Assembly (NCBI GenBank): GCA_014529385.2
Contig: CM043952.1
Span: forward strand, 58,798,119-58,862,118
Reading direction: 5' to 3'
Origin: Adiantum capillus-veneris
Lineage: Eukaryota > Streptophyta > Polypodiopsida > Polypodiales > Pteridaceae
DNA length: 64,000 bases
A program made the position numbers and the translations under genes. Each line of letters opens with the position of its first letter. Within the stretch, counting starts at the first letter, position 1. The notes beneath the pieces are model-generated. The model saw nothing but the letters and a program-made list of their open reading frames with translations, was not told the DNA's origin and searched no databases. Below, piece by piece: positions 32,974 through 44,229 of the stretch.

Positions 32974-35929
32974 CTAAGAGTTGGACCTTGCATTCACATT
33001 TAGTGACTCGCGCAGTATCCACTTTGATCCTTGTCGCACTCTGCATCGCTGCCTTGTAGCATGCTTGGTGGGACCTTGCGACATCTGCCACTTATTGCTA
33101 TGCTCTTGACGACTCCATTTCCGCACTTCAATAGCAATCTTGGATTGTCGCGCACGCTCCACTGTGAGCTTACGAGCAAATGTTGTGCGAAAAAACCAAT
33201 TGAACATCTCCTCCAAATAATTGGATTGCACCATTCCACCACCATGTCGAGTATTTTTGAAGTACACTCCCCTTGCTCGATAATGGGACTTCTCCATGCC
33301 TTGAGTGCTAAAAATTTCAAGCGATCCATACTTGTGCATAAAAAATGCACCATGCGCAAACAAGATGTGCTGTTCACATGAGTAAACGATCCACATTATT
33401 AAATAAAAACAATCCCTTGTAATGAATACACCATGTAAAACGACTTATTATGTAATGTGTGATGTTATTTTCACCCCAAGAAAGGGTGAAGACCTTGGTA
33501 AAATCCGTCAAGGCTTCTTGAAATGATTGGCGTTGTTCTTCTGTTGTGCTGTTAAGGCCCATAAGCTTGACCATTTTATCAAAATGTGCCCAAACTTTCT
33601 TGCGCTTTTTTGCAAGCTCACCATTTGAATTATTGTCGGTAGTAGCTTTGCATAACTCCTTCCAAAGCTCCCAAAGGTTACCTGCATGCTGGTTGGAGCT
33701 GTTTTGAGCATCATATCGACTTGGCTTTCCTTGGGAAACTTTCTTCAAAAAGTGTCTAGCTTTTTGTCCACTCATTGACACTTGTTGAGCAATTTCATGG
33801 GCCTCCCCTGTGTTCTTTGCAGCAACGATAGACACATTTCCACCGTGACAGCCAATGGAATTCAAGAGTACCTCCACTCTTTCGATCTCTTCTTGGGACT
33901 TTTCCAACGGTTTCATTGTGAAAGCATAGTCAATGTGGAGCTTCAATAGCCTATCAAAAATGCGCATGAATGAGTGTAATGTACACAAATGTACATTCGA
34001 TAAAGGAAATCGAAAGATTGGATTCCAAGCGTGGTCCTTTTGATCACGGTCTGGGGCATTGAGCATGGGACATCTCAGAATAGACGCTTCCCATTCTCTA
34101 CCTTCATCTCCGACATCACGACAATCTAACCCTTGTTCTCCATGCCCTTGCCATGGAAGCATGGAACCGGCCTTTGCAGTGCTCTTATGTGATTTTTTTC
34201 CATTAGGTTTGTATCCTCGAGTGCAAAATGGACAAGGCATGAGAGAAGAAGCCCCTTGTTTGCAGCCAAGCAAACACTTTATGGTCTTCAAATCCCCACC
34301 TAAGTGCCACTCCACATCATAACTACCAAAACCCTCAATCTCCAACTTCTGACCTGCAATTTGGGAGTGTATTACTTCTGTGATCCATGGAGTTCTCTCA
34401 AAAATCCATGAAAGTACTCCATTGGTCTCTTTGGGCACCTCAACAACACCCAACCACCAAATGTCTTTCTCTGATTGCACGCGCTAAAAGATGGGGTGGG
34501 AGATGGCTCGACTAAATCTCTTCGCTTGGTTTGCAGAAGGGCCTCGTTCATTAGAGTGACACTTAGCCTCTCTAACCTTCGGCCTTTCACTATTTGACAC
34601 TCATCGAGTTTCAACACAAAATAGACTTTTGTGCCAAGCACTACAAAATAAATAGTGCTAAGACCTTAAACTTCAGAGTCTATGATAAGAATAATACCAA
34701 AGAAAAAAGTAAAGTGTGTCACCTTCTTCAGGTAACTCGTAAAATCTAAGCATCGCTTCTTGAAGCCTTATAAGATCCACGAAAATATTGTTCCACATTG
34801 TGTAAGGAAAGCCCTTCTCCTAAGGTCTTATGGATTGTTTCTTACCTTTTCCCCTTGTCTTTGTTGTGCACTGAGCATAAAGGGAAGTTGGCATTGTGTC
34901 CTCAATGTGTAGGTATGTCCCAATGCGGGAGAACACATCTGCGTTTGTGGCCTTCTTTGCGAGCTAGACCTTGTGAGGAACGGGAAATAGGTTTTCCACA
35001 ATGCCATGTTCTTTGAGGGCATCCTTTAGGAGTTGGAAAATAGCCTGATAGGCTTTGGTGCTGATTCCAGCCTAATCACAAGCTTGTTGAACGTCATCAT
35101 CACTAACCACATTTCTTAATTTACTCATAAGGTCCTTGGTGACTGCATCCTTAATGTGCTTACCTCCAGGTGATTGTAAGATAGAAATCACGTCCTTGGT
35201 ATTGAGACAACTAGTGAGAAGGTTGACTCGATCATCTTGGCTTGTTCCACAGCATGCCTCCTGGATGAAGTTTCTAGCAACAAATAAACATAAATGTTAG
35301 AAAATAGTGTGAAGTAAGAATGCATCATGCAAGTAAAGACCAAATCACCTCGTGGCTATAACTCGTCATTTGCGTGCTCCTCCCGAATGTGCAAGAGTTT
35401 CAATGGATGAATACGTGCGTTTGCGTTCCCTTGCACCAAGGGGTGTTTCTTTCAAGTATATGATGGTGTTGGTAAGATTCTGGATGTGGGACTCCTTTTC
35501 TTGCATTTGTTGTTCAAGAGTTTTAACTACCCTCTCCGAAGAGGCAACACTCTCTTGTAATGCCGTCGTCTTGAGGTGAAGAGCTTGACATTCGTGCATC
35601 CACATATGCAAAGAAGCACCTGCACCCATACACAACCGCTTGCAATAGCCTAACAAGCCTTCTTCTCCCCTCCCAAGAAATTGAAGAAATGTGGAAAGGC
35701 TATTAAACGGTGGATGGAAGCGGCTTATAGGATCGTAATGGTACAAATGGCCATCCACCCAAATGTCAACATTGGTCTCACAAGCGGTGCGACGTTCCTG
35801 TGATGACCTTTGATCACCTTCACTAGTGGTCTTCGGTGCAAATGCCGTGGGTAAGAGAATATGTATGCTTTTGGTGTGCGGAGTACGTGGTGGTGGAAGC
35901 AAACCATTTATGATGTCTATGAGCACCAT
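32974..35929 (-). pseudogene. Transposase-like four-exon gene, copy B
   Basis: Exons 35,929-35,349, 35,273-34,723, 34,640-33,449 and 33,369-32,974, with introns at the same places and phases as copy A; exon 1 is 581 bases in both. Motifs: CETNVDIWVDGHLY and GLLGYCKRL, then a coiled coil (exon 1); LKLDECQIVKGRRLE, PWITEVIHSQIAGQ, EWHLGGDLKTIKCLLGCKQ, MPCPFC, HLCTLHSFMRIFDRLLKLH, YAFTMKPL and NSIGCHGGNVSI (exon 3); FSTQGMEKSHYRARG, YFKNTRHGGG and EEMFNWFF (exon 4). The Asp of LDECQ, the Asp of GGDLK and the Glu of GMEKSHY are candidate catalytic residues of an RNase-H-like fold, with CxxC as a zinc ligand pair. Damage: TGA near the end of exon 1, three stops in exon 2, a 2-base insertion near 34,490 and a G-to-A change of the exon 3 donor (ATAAGT for GTAAGT). 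About 900 codons. Family not identified. Confidence 0.72.
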
Positions 35930-35939
35930 GGAAGCTGTT

Positions 35940-36115
35940 GCGTGAGGAAGAAAATGATGAAAAGATAGAGGGGGAAGGGTAGAGAGGTTGAGGAAGATGG
36001 GAGGAGAGAAGGAGGGAGGGGGGGGAGGGAGAGATTGGGGAGGAGGAGGAAGGTAGGGGCAGGGAGGGAGAGAGAGGAGGGAGGAGGGAGGAGGGAGGAG
36101 GAGGAGAGAACAAAA
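35940..36115 (-). other. Pyrimidine-rich leader of gene B
   Basis: On the minus strand the 170 bases just before the ATG at 35,929 are almost entirely C and T (GGGAGGAGG-type repeats on the plus strand). Such tracts occur in plant 5' leaders. A long Ser/Pro frame here is an artefact. Confidence 0.5.
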
Positions 36116-36304
36116 TGTTTATTACTTTTTGGGGGAAAAGAGTTTTGAAAAAATGGACTTTCTAAGCTTGTGGGTTAAAAAATGGGTCAAAAAATGATTT
36201 TTGGATATGTATATATGTTGGGAGGGAGTTTTAAGTTAGAAACAAGTAAAAAGGATTTTTTTAAAAAAAAGTCAAATTTTGTCTCTTTGTGACCCACTTT
36301 TTTG

Positions 36305-36725
36305 CTGATGTGGACGTGTACACCCCTATGCTTCCTTCACTTTAAGAAAAGCTAGAGAGAGAAAGTAACCCTTTAGGTCCACGTCCTACATTTGTCTATA
36401 AAAAGGCTAGAAAAGCCTACTCAAAACTACCTTCTTCAATGTCCTTGCTCCCTAAACCCCACACAACATTAGCCTTAATCCCTAAAAATTAGGATTCCTT
36501 ACAAGGCCCATGCAAGGTTCATATTTCTCCTAATGTGGCTGACAACAACACAGATGTGTTCAAGATGCTTTCTCCTGAGGATAGATTGGATGGGGACAAT
36601 TACCATGTGTGGGCTTATATGATGAAACATGTCCTTGCATCAGAAGGTTTTTGAAAATTTGTGCAGGGCATTGATGTACGTCCTCGTTTTGAGGATGTAG
36701 CAATGTTGAGGATATTACAAATTGT
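36305..36725 (+). pseudogene. Copia leader and gag N-terminal fragment
   Basis: The sequence from 36,530 reads ADNNTDVFKML, EDRLDGDNYHVWAYMMKHV, LASEGF, stop, KFVQGIDV, the usual start of a Ty1/copia gag (LxGxNYxxW motif). The initiator is now GTG. Before it lies TCTATAAAAAGG at about 36,395, a possible LTR TATA box, and the segment shared with 16,080-16,210. The fragment breaks off at about 36,725. Confidence 0.7.
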
Positions 36726-37381
36726 CATAAAAACCTAATATCTACTTTCCCCAAATGATTTTCTCATATTAAACTGATCATTTAATCCTGGGGGATTCAC
36801 TCTAAATACGAAACAAGATGCCACATGCGAGCAGATAACTTTGATAAAACCCCTATATACGACTCATATTAGGGAATATAACCCCCCTTTCTACGCTTAT
36901 ACAACAATCAATGCAAAAAACTACCATACCCCTATCTTACATATAAATTTTAGGTCTCACATGATTTGACTGAGTAAAACTAGTCAAAGAGCGTGTAGCA
37001 TAGTGGCTGGCAACGTACTAAGGAACCACTTTTGTTGATAACTAGATGTACCCTCAATGTGTCTTAGTTTGACTTTCAAAATATGTGCCTGTTCAGCCTG
37101 CACTCTAGCTACTCGTCCAATTTGACCCATCTAAATTTACTCAAAATACATGGTTATAAAGTTGTGTTAGATTCTCCATGTAAATTTTTATCTATACAAA
37201 ATATTTATAGATTTCATCCTTCAACAAATGAACTATAATCACAAAACAAGAAATTTATACAAAGCAGTGTTAGTACTTGCATATATCTTTGTAGCTATTG
37301 ACTCACAAGTTCGAGGGGAAAATCTTTTGGGAAGCCATGATTTTGAAACACAAAAACTTCTTCTCATTTTCCCCTTTTATC

Positions 37382-37427
<46 letters not shown>

Positions 37428-37919
37428 ACATAAATATGATAACCCCCTCCCTTATTTTCAAGCTCGGGAGATAAATTATTGGGGGCCTGCCCCTAGCTTA
37501 TACGCTTATGTAACTTGTAAAACCCCCCCCCCCTTCCTTGCACTTACGTGGTGTGGTAAGTTTTTCATGGTGAATCCCCGGGGCATTTAATATAGGAAAA
37601 TACCAGGGGGGAGCAAAGGTTGCATATTGGAAAGGCTTCCAGATCGGTCTTAACAGGGGATCCAAAAGGCGAGAATTGGGGATCCAGATGGGGATGGTCT
37701 ACTAAAGAGCACAGTACATCAATGGAGTTTAAAATAACCCAAGGTTTAACCCCATTAAGACTTCCATAGGGAAAAGTTCCAATTTTTTTTAACTCTAAAG
37801 GTCATAGGCCATGGGAACTTGGCTTAGTGACTAAAAGAGCTAAATTTAGAAGTCAACAAAAGACAATCAGCAAAAAGATCCTATTGGATGGACATAGAGG
37901 TGGACGAGGGCTCAACTAG
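36726..37919. other. Spacer containing a poly(C) tract
   Basis: No coding domain. The 120-codon frame at 37,228-37,590 owes its length to the poly(C) run. Confidence 0.6.
37383..37427. repeat. Poly(C) tract, about 45 bases
   Basis: A pure C run of unusual length (45 as assembled), with a further short C run at about 37,524. The opposite strand would be G-quadruplex-prone. The true length is uncertain. Confidence 0.9.
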
Positions 37920-39055
37920 TGTAGACTAAATTTCTTATTTTATAAATGCTTAAAAAAACAAACAATAAGAAATAGTCTCCCTAAAAGACTATTGGACAAT
38001 CAAAAGGTCCAATGAGAATTAAGAAACTTCTAAATTTGCTTAATTTCTATTGGCCAAAAGACTAAAAGGTCTAATATGAATTTAGATAATTAAATTTATT
38101 ATTTGAGCATTTACAAAAAGAGGAAAAGGGTGCACACTTGTCACAAGGCTTTTGACTAGGCCTCTCAAAGGCTATTGGCTAAAATATTCACGGGCCAACA
38201 AGAGTAAAACTCTTGCTCAAATGCTATTGGCCAGGGTTTTCAAGGGCCAATAGGAAGCCAACATGAGTAAGTGGCAATAGGGGTCAACCAAGATGAGAGA
38301 GGGGGCTGATTTGAAAAGGCATCATTCCACACACACACACACACACACACACACAAGCTTATGTGTGAAGTGAAGAAAATCTATCTCCTTCTCAAGCTTT
38401 AGTGGAAATCTCTTCATCTACTCCAAGCTTGTGAGAAGTGAGGCCTACACCAACAAACTCTTGGCTTGGGATGAAAATCCAACCAAGAGACAAGCTCCAA
38501 TGCATGATCATCTTCTCTACCATGCTAATTACTAAGCTATGCTAAGCTATTATGAGTGATTATGAGAGGAGAAATATTTTTTTCTTGTAAGACTACTTCT
38601 TTTATTTCTAAGATCTACTTTCATACCCCACTAGCTCTCACCATCTTCAAAGGTGTGTGAGGTCTTGGGTCTGAGACCAACAAGGAATTGATGTTGTGTT
38701 TTAAAAGTGTTAGCTTAGTGCTTGAAGCTTCCATCTTCATTGCACTACCAAGTTATTGAAGGAGCACAAAGAATTGTATTGTAAAATGTCTCCCTTGATG
38801 GGGGAAACCTATGATACAAAGCCTATTGGAGGGGGACCAGCTCCATGTGCATCCGGTCCTCAAATGTGTCAAGTCTTAATCTCTCTCTCTTTTGAAGTAT
38901 TGTTCATGCTTAATTCTAACTAGTTGTTATGATTTTGTTGCTCTCTCTCCAACCAAGCACTCTTGCTATGCTCATTAGGAATATTTCTTAATGAAATTCT
39001 CACTATGTCTATGTAATTTCCACCACACATAAGTAATTACCCATTAAATGCTACA
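37920..39055 (+). mobile_element. 5' LTR of gypsy element
   Basis: The proposed boundaries TGTAG (37,920) and CTACA (39,055) are perfect inverted ends. The right end is followed at 39,057-39,068 by TGATATCAGAGC, one base from the initiator-Met primer-binding site. The LTR holds an (AC)n tract at 38,328-38,355 and repeated CTATTGGCC phrases at 38,000-38,280. The left boundary is inferred, as no second LTR was found. Confidence 0.6.
38328..38355. repeat. (AC)n microsatellite
   Basis: About 14 AC units inside the proposed gypsy LTR. Confidence 0.95.
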
Positions 39056-39239
39056 TTGATATCAGAGCACAAGGTTTATCTTTTCTTGCTCAAGAAGGGA
39101 GGTCCTCAAACTCACTGTAGATGGTTGGTATTATTAATTGCATGAGGGTAAGTAGAATAGGGATTTATTACCCTTGAGGTGCGCCTGCTTTGTGCATGGT
39201 TGTTATCCTTGAGGTGCACTTGGAAGAGGTCATCCAAGC

Positions 39240-40010
39240 TCAAATAGTTCAAGGAGGGAGGAAATAGTATCTCTTTTCTTACCTACAATGGCACCTTGGT
39301 TGCTACGGACAAAGTCTTGGCCTTTATTCAACAATTTGATGCAGCATTTGGAGATGAGGATTTCACAAATTCCTCTAAGATACGTCATGTAGCCATGCAT
39401 CTCCAAAAGTCTGCCAGGGAATGGTGGTCTAGCATACAAGCAAATGCTGAAGATCCACAAACATGGAAAGCTTTAAGAACTTCCATATTGAAGCAGTTTT
39501 TGGCTAGCGATGCCAAAGACAAAGTGCTCACCGAATGGCGAGTCTTGAAGCTCTCTCCCTAAAAATCTATCCACAAATATGTAGACAAGTTTTGGGATTT
39601 ACATCTCAAAGCCAATGTCTACAAAATGATAGATTTTGGAGAGAAAAAATAACAATTTTTTGTGGTTTTATCTGAAGATATGGTGGAGTATGTCAATTCC
39701 CAAAGGCCTCGCACTACTTTAGCGATCATACACCATACTATGGTGGCTTCATGTATCAACTTCCAACAAGGGGCTAAGGAAACTCTTAAGCCCATAGAAA
39801 GCAAAGACCGTAATGAGCCTAAGGGGAAGGACCATGTCTAAAAGTCTCCCAAGGGCAACTTCAACAACAACAAAGCTAAGGAGAAGGGAGTCTACAAAGG
39901 AAAAAATAGACTCTCCCCTAAAGAGCTAGAGTGTTATCGCAAGGATAACCATTGTTTCAAATGTGGGGAGCAAGGGCATGCTTACCATGCTTGACCACAA
40001 AAGAACACAC
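39240..40010 (+). pseudogene. gag: Gypsy gag
   Basis: Reads NSISFLTYNGTLVATDKV, LAFIQQFDAAFG, MHLQKSAREWWSSIQAN and LKQFLASDAKDKVLTEW, the helical capsid domain of plant Ty3/gypsy gag. After stops near 39,560 and 39,650 it continues to the zinc knuckle CFKCGEQGHAYHA, where the last Cys codon has become TGA (39,990). The gag is therefore broken in at least three places. Confidence 0.8.
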
Positions 40011-40099
40011 ACAATGAACCTCTTAGAGCTTCCATAGTTGAAGTTCAAGAAGAAGATGCTCATCTCAAAGGATCTCCTCTATGCCATGCTTGGGGAAAG

Positions 40100-40540
40100 G
40101 TAAGAGAACAAGATGCTTTCATTCTCTGAGAAAATGGCTCTTCACAATTCCATATCCATGGAGTTGGCCACTAAACTAGGCATACAAGCCTTTGAGATGG
40201 GAAATACCCTACTAGATGATGGTGATTTCAAGGGAGAAGAAGTCCCACTTACTCCCTTAATTGGGATATTGAGGCTTCATGTCCAAAGCTATGTGGAAAA
40301 AGAGAATTTCTTCATCTCTCCCTTAAGCATGAGGACGTAATCCTAGGGGCACCATGGTTTGATCCCATGGTGGCCAACATGAAGTTCCCTGAAAGGAAAA
40401 TTTACTTTAAGTACAAGGACAAAGACATGTACATGAATGCTAACGAGTTAGGTAAGACTATACTTCTTGTACATAAGAAAGCTTTTGATAAGTCAATAAA
40501 GAGCTCTATTTCCGTGTACATGATATTTCCGGGAATATGA
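40100..40540 (+). pseudogene. pol: Gypsy protease region
   Basis: NSISMELATKLGIQAFEMG corresponds to the stretch just after the active-site Asp of gypsy proteases, and DVILGAPWFDPMVANMKFP (another frame, from about 40,330) to its C-terminal ILG.PW motif. The frames are displaced, and the Asp-Ser-Gly motif itself is not readable. Confidence 0.65.
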
Positions 40541-40599
40541 AGAATTAGGGTTATCAAATTTCCTTAATGAATTCCAAGATGTTTTTATTGACAACATCC

Positions 40600-41812
40600 C
40601 TAATGAATTGCCTCCAAAACGAGGGGATGATGACCGCGCAATTGAGCTTCTTCCAGGAAGCTCACTGCCTAATAAACCTCCTTATCGACTTTATCAAGCT
40701 CAACAAGAGGAAATTATGCGGCAAGTGCATGAGTTGGTTGAGAAAGGAATGGCTAGGCCTAGTTCATCTCCATTTTTTTCACCAATATTATTAGTGCAAA
40801 AGAAAGATGGCACATATCATATGTGTGTCGACTATAGAGCACTAACCAGGATCACTATCAAAAATAGGTTTCGCGTTCCTCGGGTAGAAGACCTATTTGA
40901 TAAGCTACAAGGATCGATCTACTTCAATAGGATTGACCTGAATAGTTGCTATCACCAAATAAGGATAGTGGATCAAGACATTGTAAAGACCACATTTCGC
41001 ACTACGTTTGGTCTCTACTACGAATTCATTGTCATGCCTTTTGGCTTGACCAATGCACCAAAATTTAATACATTCAATCGCATGATGGAGAAGCTCTTTA
41101 GGCCTCACCCCACAGTTACACTGCAGTGTTCTTTGATGATATAATCATCTACTCCAATTACTTGGATGAACACAAACAACACCTCCAGGTAATTTTTCAA
41201 GTTCTGTGAGAGAATAAGCTTTACATAAATCAAAAGAAAGGTGAATTTTTCTTACAAGAGATTTAGTACTTAGGTCATATTATCTCTAAAGATGGCATCC
41301 AAATGGATCAATCAAAGTTAGAAGTAATAAAAGCATGGCCTACTCCAAAGAATCTGCATGAATTAAGAAGCTTTATAGGTATGTGTGGATACTATACACG
41401 CTTCATAGAAAAATTCTCACTCATAGCAAGACCATTGCATGAACTAACAAAAAAGAACGTGAAGTATGCATGGTATACCAAGGAGAACATTGCTTTTGAA
41501 AATCTTGAAGAGAGGCTTATCTCTCAACCTGTGCTTACACTACCGGATCTCTCAAAGCCATTTGAGGTCCAATGCGACACTTGTGGTGATTGCCTTGGAG
41601 CCACGCTGATCCAAGAAGGGCATGCCATAGCATATGAAAGTCAAAGGCTCAACCTAGTTGAGCAAGCTCTAGGCATATATGAAAAGGAACTATTAGTAGC
41701 TCTACATTTCCTAGACTCCTTTTACTACTTATTGGGGACTCCTTTCATTCTGCGAACGGATCACCAAAGCCTTAAGTACTTCATGACGCAAACCAAGCTT
41801 GTTGAAAAATAA
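40600..41812 (+). pseudogene. pol: Gypsy reverse transcriptase and RNase H
   Basis: The first frame (to 41,140) gives PPYRLYQAQQEEIMRQV, ILLVQKKDGTYHMCVDYRA, IYFNRIDLNSCYHQIRI and FGLYYEFIVMPFGLTNAP. A frame change near 41,120 is followed by VFFDDIIIYS, the catalytic motif (FFDD for the usual YFDD/YIDD). 41,303-41,812 continues with MCGYYTRFIEKFSLIARPL, the thumb, then PFEVQCDTCGDCLGATL and YEKELLVALHFLDSFYYLL, RTDHQSLKYF of RNase H. Two stops lie between 41,200 and 41,270. Family assignment is secure; the gene is dead. Confidence 0.92.
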
Positions 41813-42390
41813 ATGAGGGGGGAAAATTTCCTTTTACAATTTCATTTTCATATTGCTCACATTGCTGGCAAGCATAAACAAGTAGCCGATGCACTCTCAA
41901 GACGACCAAGAGTGAACGTGGTATCAATAGCAACTCACAGTGATCTATCTGATACGATAGATGAGCATGCTAATGATCCCAATTTTAAAGATGTGATGTC
42001 AGCCCTTGCACTAGGGAAGAAAGAGTAACCATTTACCCTACAAGATGGTTATCTTCTCTTTTGTAATAGGCTATGCATTACTAACTCACTACGTGAGAAA
42101 GTAATGTATGAATCTCATGCTCCTCCATATGCGGGGCATAGAGGGATTCAAGATACCCTAAGAGGGATCGAAATGTACTTCTATTGGCCTACCATGAAAG
42201 CAAACATACAAGAGTATGTTTCAAAATGTGTGGTTTGCCAAAAGACAAAGTTTGATAGAGGGAAGCAACTTAGTTTGCTTCAACCTTTGCCAATACCTAA
42301 CTCACCCTAGGAGAGCATATCCATGGATTTTATCGTTGTCTTGCCTAAGTCTATCCATGGGAATACGAGAATATGGACAATGATTTAATG
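41813..42390 (+). pseudogene. pol: Gypsy RNase H end and integrase N terminus
   Basis: HFHIAHIAGKHKQVADALSR ends RNase H. YAGHRGIQDTLRGIEMYFYW and CVVCQKTKFDRGKQLSLLQP form the integrase HHCC zinc finger. SISMDFIVVLPKS starts the catalytic core, which is lost after about 42,390. No 3' LTR was found, so the 3' third of the element is deleted. Confidence 0.88.
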
Positions 42391-43850
42391 GCTTTCAAAA
42401 AACTTCTTCTTTAGAGACGAACATTAAGTTATGCTTGTAAAGACTACTTACAATAATGGAAGTGGATTGTTGTTTTTCTTTTAGTTTCCCTCTCCTCCCT
42501 CTCTCTCTCTCTCCCCCCACACACACAAATGTTCAATATTTTAAGTTTATGTTCTATGGTTGTTATATTCCTTCAATTCTCTATGCACTTTTTGTTGTCG
42601 CACAAAATCAATGTGATTTAGTTTGATACCAGAAAGCATGTAAAACCTTATTGCACATAATAAATCATTTAATATATGGTTGTCTACCTTGACTTGGATG
42701 CATAAAGAATACTGGCACATGTTATCCCTTTGAAGAAAGGGGGAGGGAGGGCTACCCACAATTGAATGATACTCCTTGGTCACAACAACCCGCGTGTCAC
42801 ATACTAGTATATATGATGGAGCTTAAAATTTTTAAAGAAGGAGAGGGTCTCCACGTGTCACTCATGCCAAATTAAAGGGTAAGATTACATGAAACTTGAG
42901 ATGCTAGGATTTACTGCGAGTTGGGCCTACATGTCATTGGAGCCTGGGGGGCCCTTGGGGGATGCTAGAGTAGGGCAAGGACAACTGCCCACAATTGTCG
43001 GAAACCTTTTTTTTGGAACATTGGGGAAGGAAGGCTATCTCTTCTCCTCTCGGGGAGGAGAACGGACTTTTGGTGTTCTTGGATTTTGGAAAACTGGGTG
43101 AAAGAGTGTGACTCAGAGAATGGAAGATATGGTGGTTCTATTGCATTTGTTGTGGCCCCTTTTGGCCGTTTTGGTTTTCTCACTAGTTGTATGGATGTGG
43201 TTGGGTTTAAAGAAAGGGCTTGGCCGCTTAAGGCATCGTGTTTTTGAGTTTTTGGAGTATAGGATAGACTCATTGATGTGGTTGTATAGTGGTGGGATTT
43301 TCGGATACTATGGACCATGATGGTCAGATGTGGATATGGTCATTTGTGTTGGTGAAGGGGTGGTTTTGGTTGTGGATGCCTCTCTTGGTTGTTGGCTAGA
43401 TTTTGTGTTCTAGTTCAGTTTCATCACAACTTGGCTGAGGCAGGTTGATGGCCGTGGCAGGGTTATTGGCAGGGTGGTAACCTGGTTGGTCAGATGGTGA
43501 TGGAGAATTAGGCCCCACTCGTGTGGAATTTTGATCAGCATGCTAACTAGGTGTGGTGGTTCTTGTGGGCTTGGTGGACATGGGGGTTTGTGGTGGTAGC
43601 CTCCCAACATGGTGGCATCCTCTCGGCCTCTTGTGTCATTGATGGGTATGTTTTGTATGGTCTATTATGTATCAAGGTTGTGGATCCTTGTAAAAGCCAA
43701 GATTGGTGAAGTTTTGGCTTTCTAAAAGGAGCCTTAGAGGAGATTTGGGTTAGGCACACTTTCAAAGTTTTGAGTGAGTGCCGACGAAGACTTACCTTAA
43801 ATGTTATTTTAGTTTTTAAAGATTAAATGGATATTAATTCACCTTTTATT
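42391..43850. other. Non-coding spacer
   Basis: Contains a short CT tract at about 42,497 and G-rich sequence at 42,940-43,560, where opposed 70- to 117-codon frames overlap with no recognisable domain. No gene accepted. Confidence 0.5.
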
Positions 43851-43854
43851 TCGT

Positions 43855-43930
43855 GACATGCCTTGACTTTTCTTGCATTCTATTAATTTAGAATGTTAAA
43901 AGTGAAGATTCACCTTGCATAATTCTATAG
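43855..43930 (-). repeat. Microsatellite-anchored repeat, copy 4
   Basis: On the minus strand this reads GAATTATGCAAGGTGAA, then a CATTCTAA-type block, then GCAAGAAAAGTCAAGGC, as in copies 1-3. The (AC)n tract at 43,930-43,959 abuts its AATTATG end. Confidence 0.75.

Positions 43931-43959
<29 letters not shown>
43930..43959. repeat. (AC)n microsatellite
   Basis: About 14 AC units running into ATAT, next to anchored-repeat copy 4. Confidence 0.95.
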
Positions 43960-43964
<5 letters not shown>

Positions 43965-44229
43965 TGAGGAGTTATTTTTATTTCAAATTTCATTACTATC
44001 TCACATGGATATTTCTTGCATTCTATAACTTAATTTTTGTCAATATTTGGGAAAATCTCTTTTTTTAAGCTATCGTCGGTCGCGTTTTACTAGTAGAAAT
44101 ATAGAATTTGTATGATTTTTGCACTATTTTGTCACATATTTCATCGATTTTTCTTTACCAGTGTTTTCAACCAGCTAGTATCGATTTCAACTGCCTCAAG
44201 CTAAGTTGAGGCAATCCTTTTTGAAACAC

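Noticed and set aside
35823..36113. Ser/Pro-rich 96-codon frame on the minus strand
   Set aside because: Pyrimidine-rich leader upstream of transposase-like gene B; compositional artefact.
37228..37590. 120-codon open frame with a polyproline run
   Set aside because: Its length comes from the poly(C) tract; no domain and no homologous frame elsewhere.
42889..43765. Opposed 60-117 codon frames in a G-rich region
   Set aside because: Both strands open equally, no domain, no homologue in the window; composition explains them.
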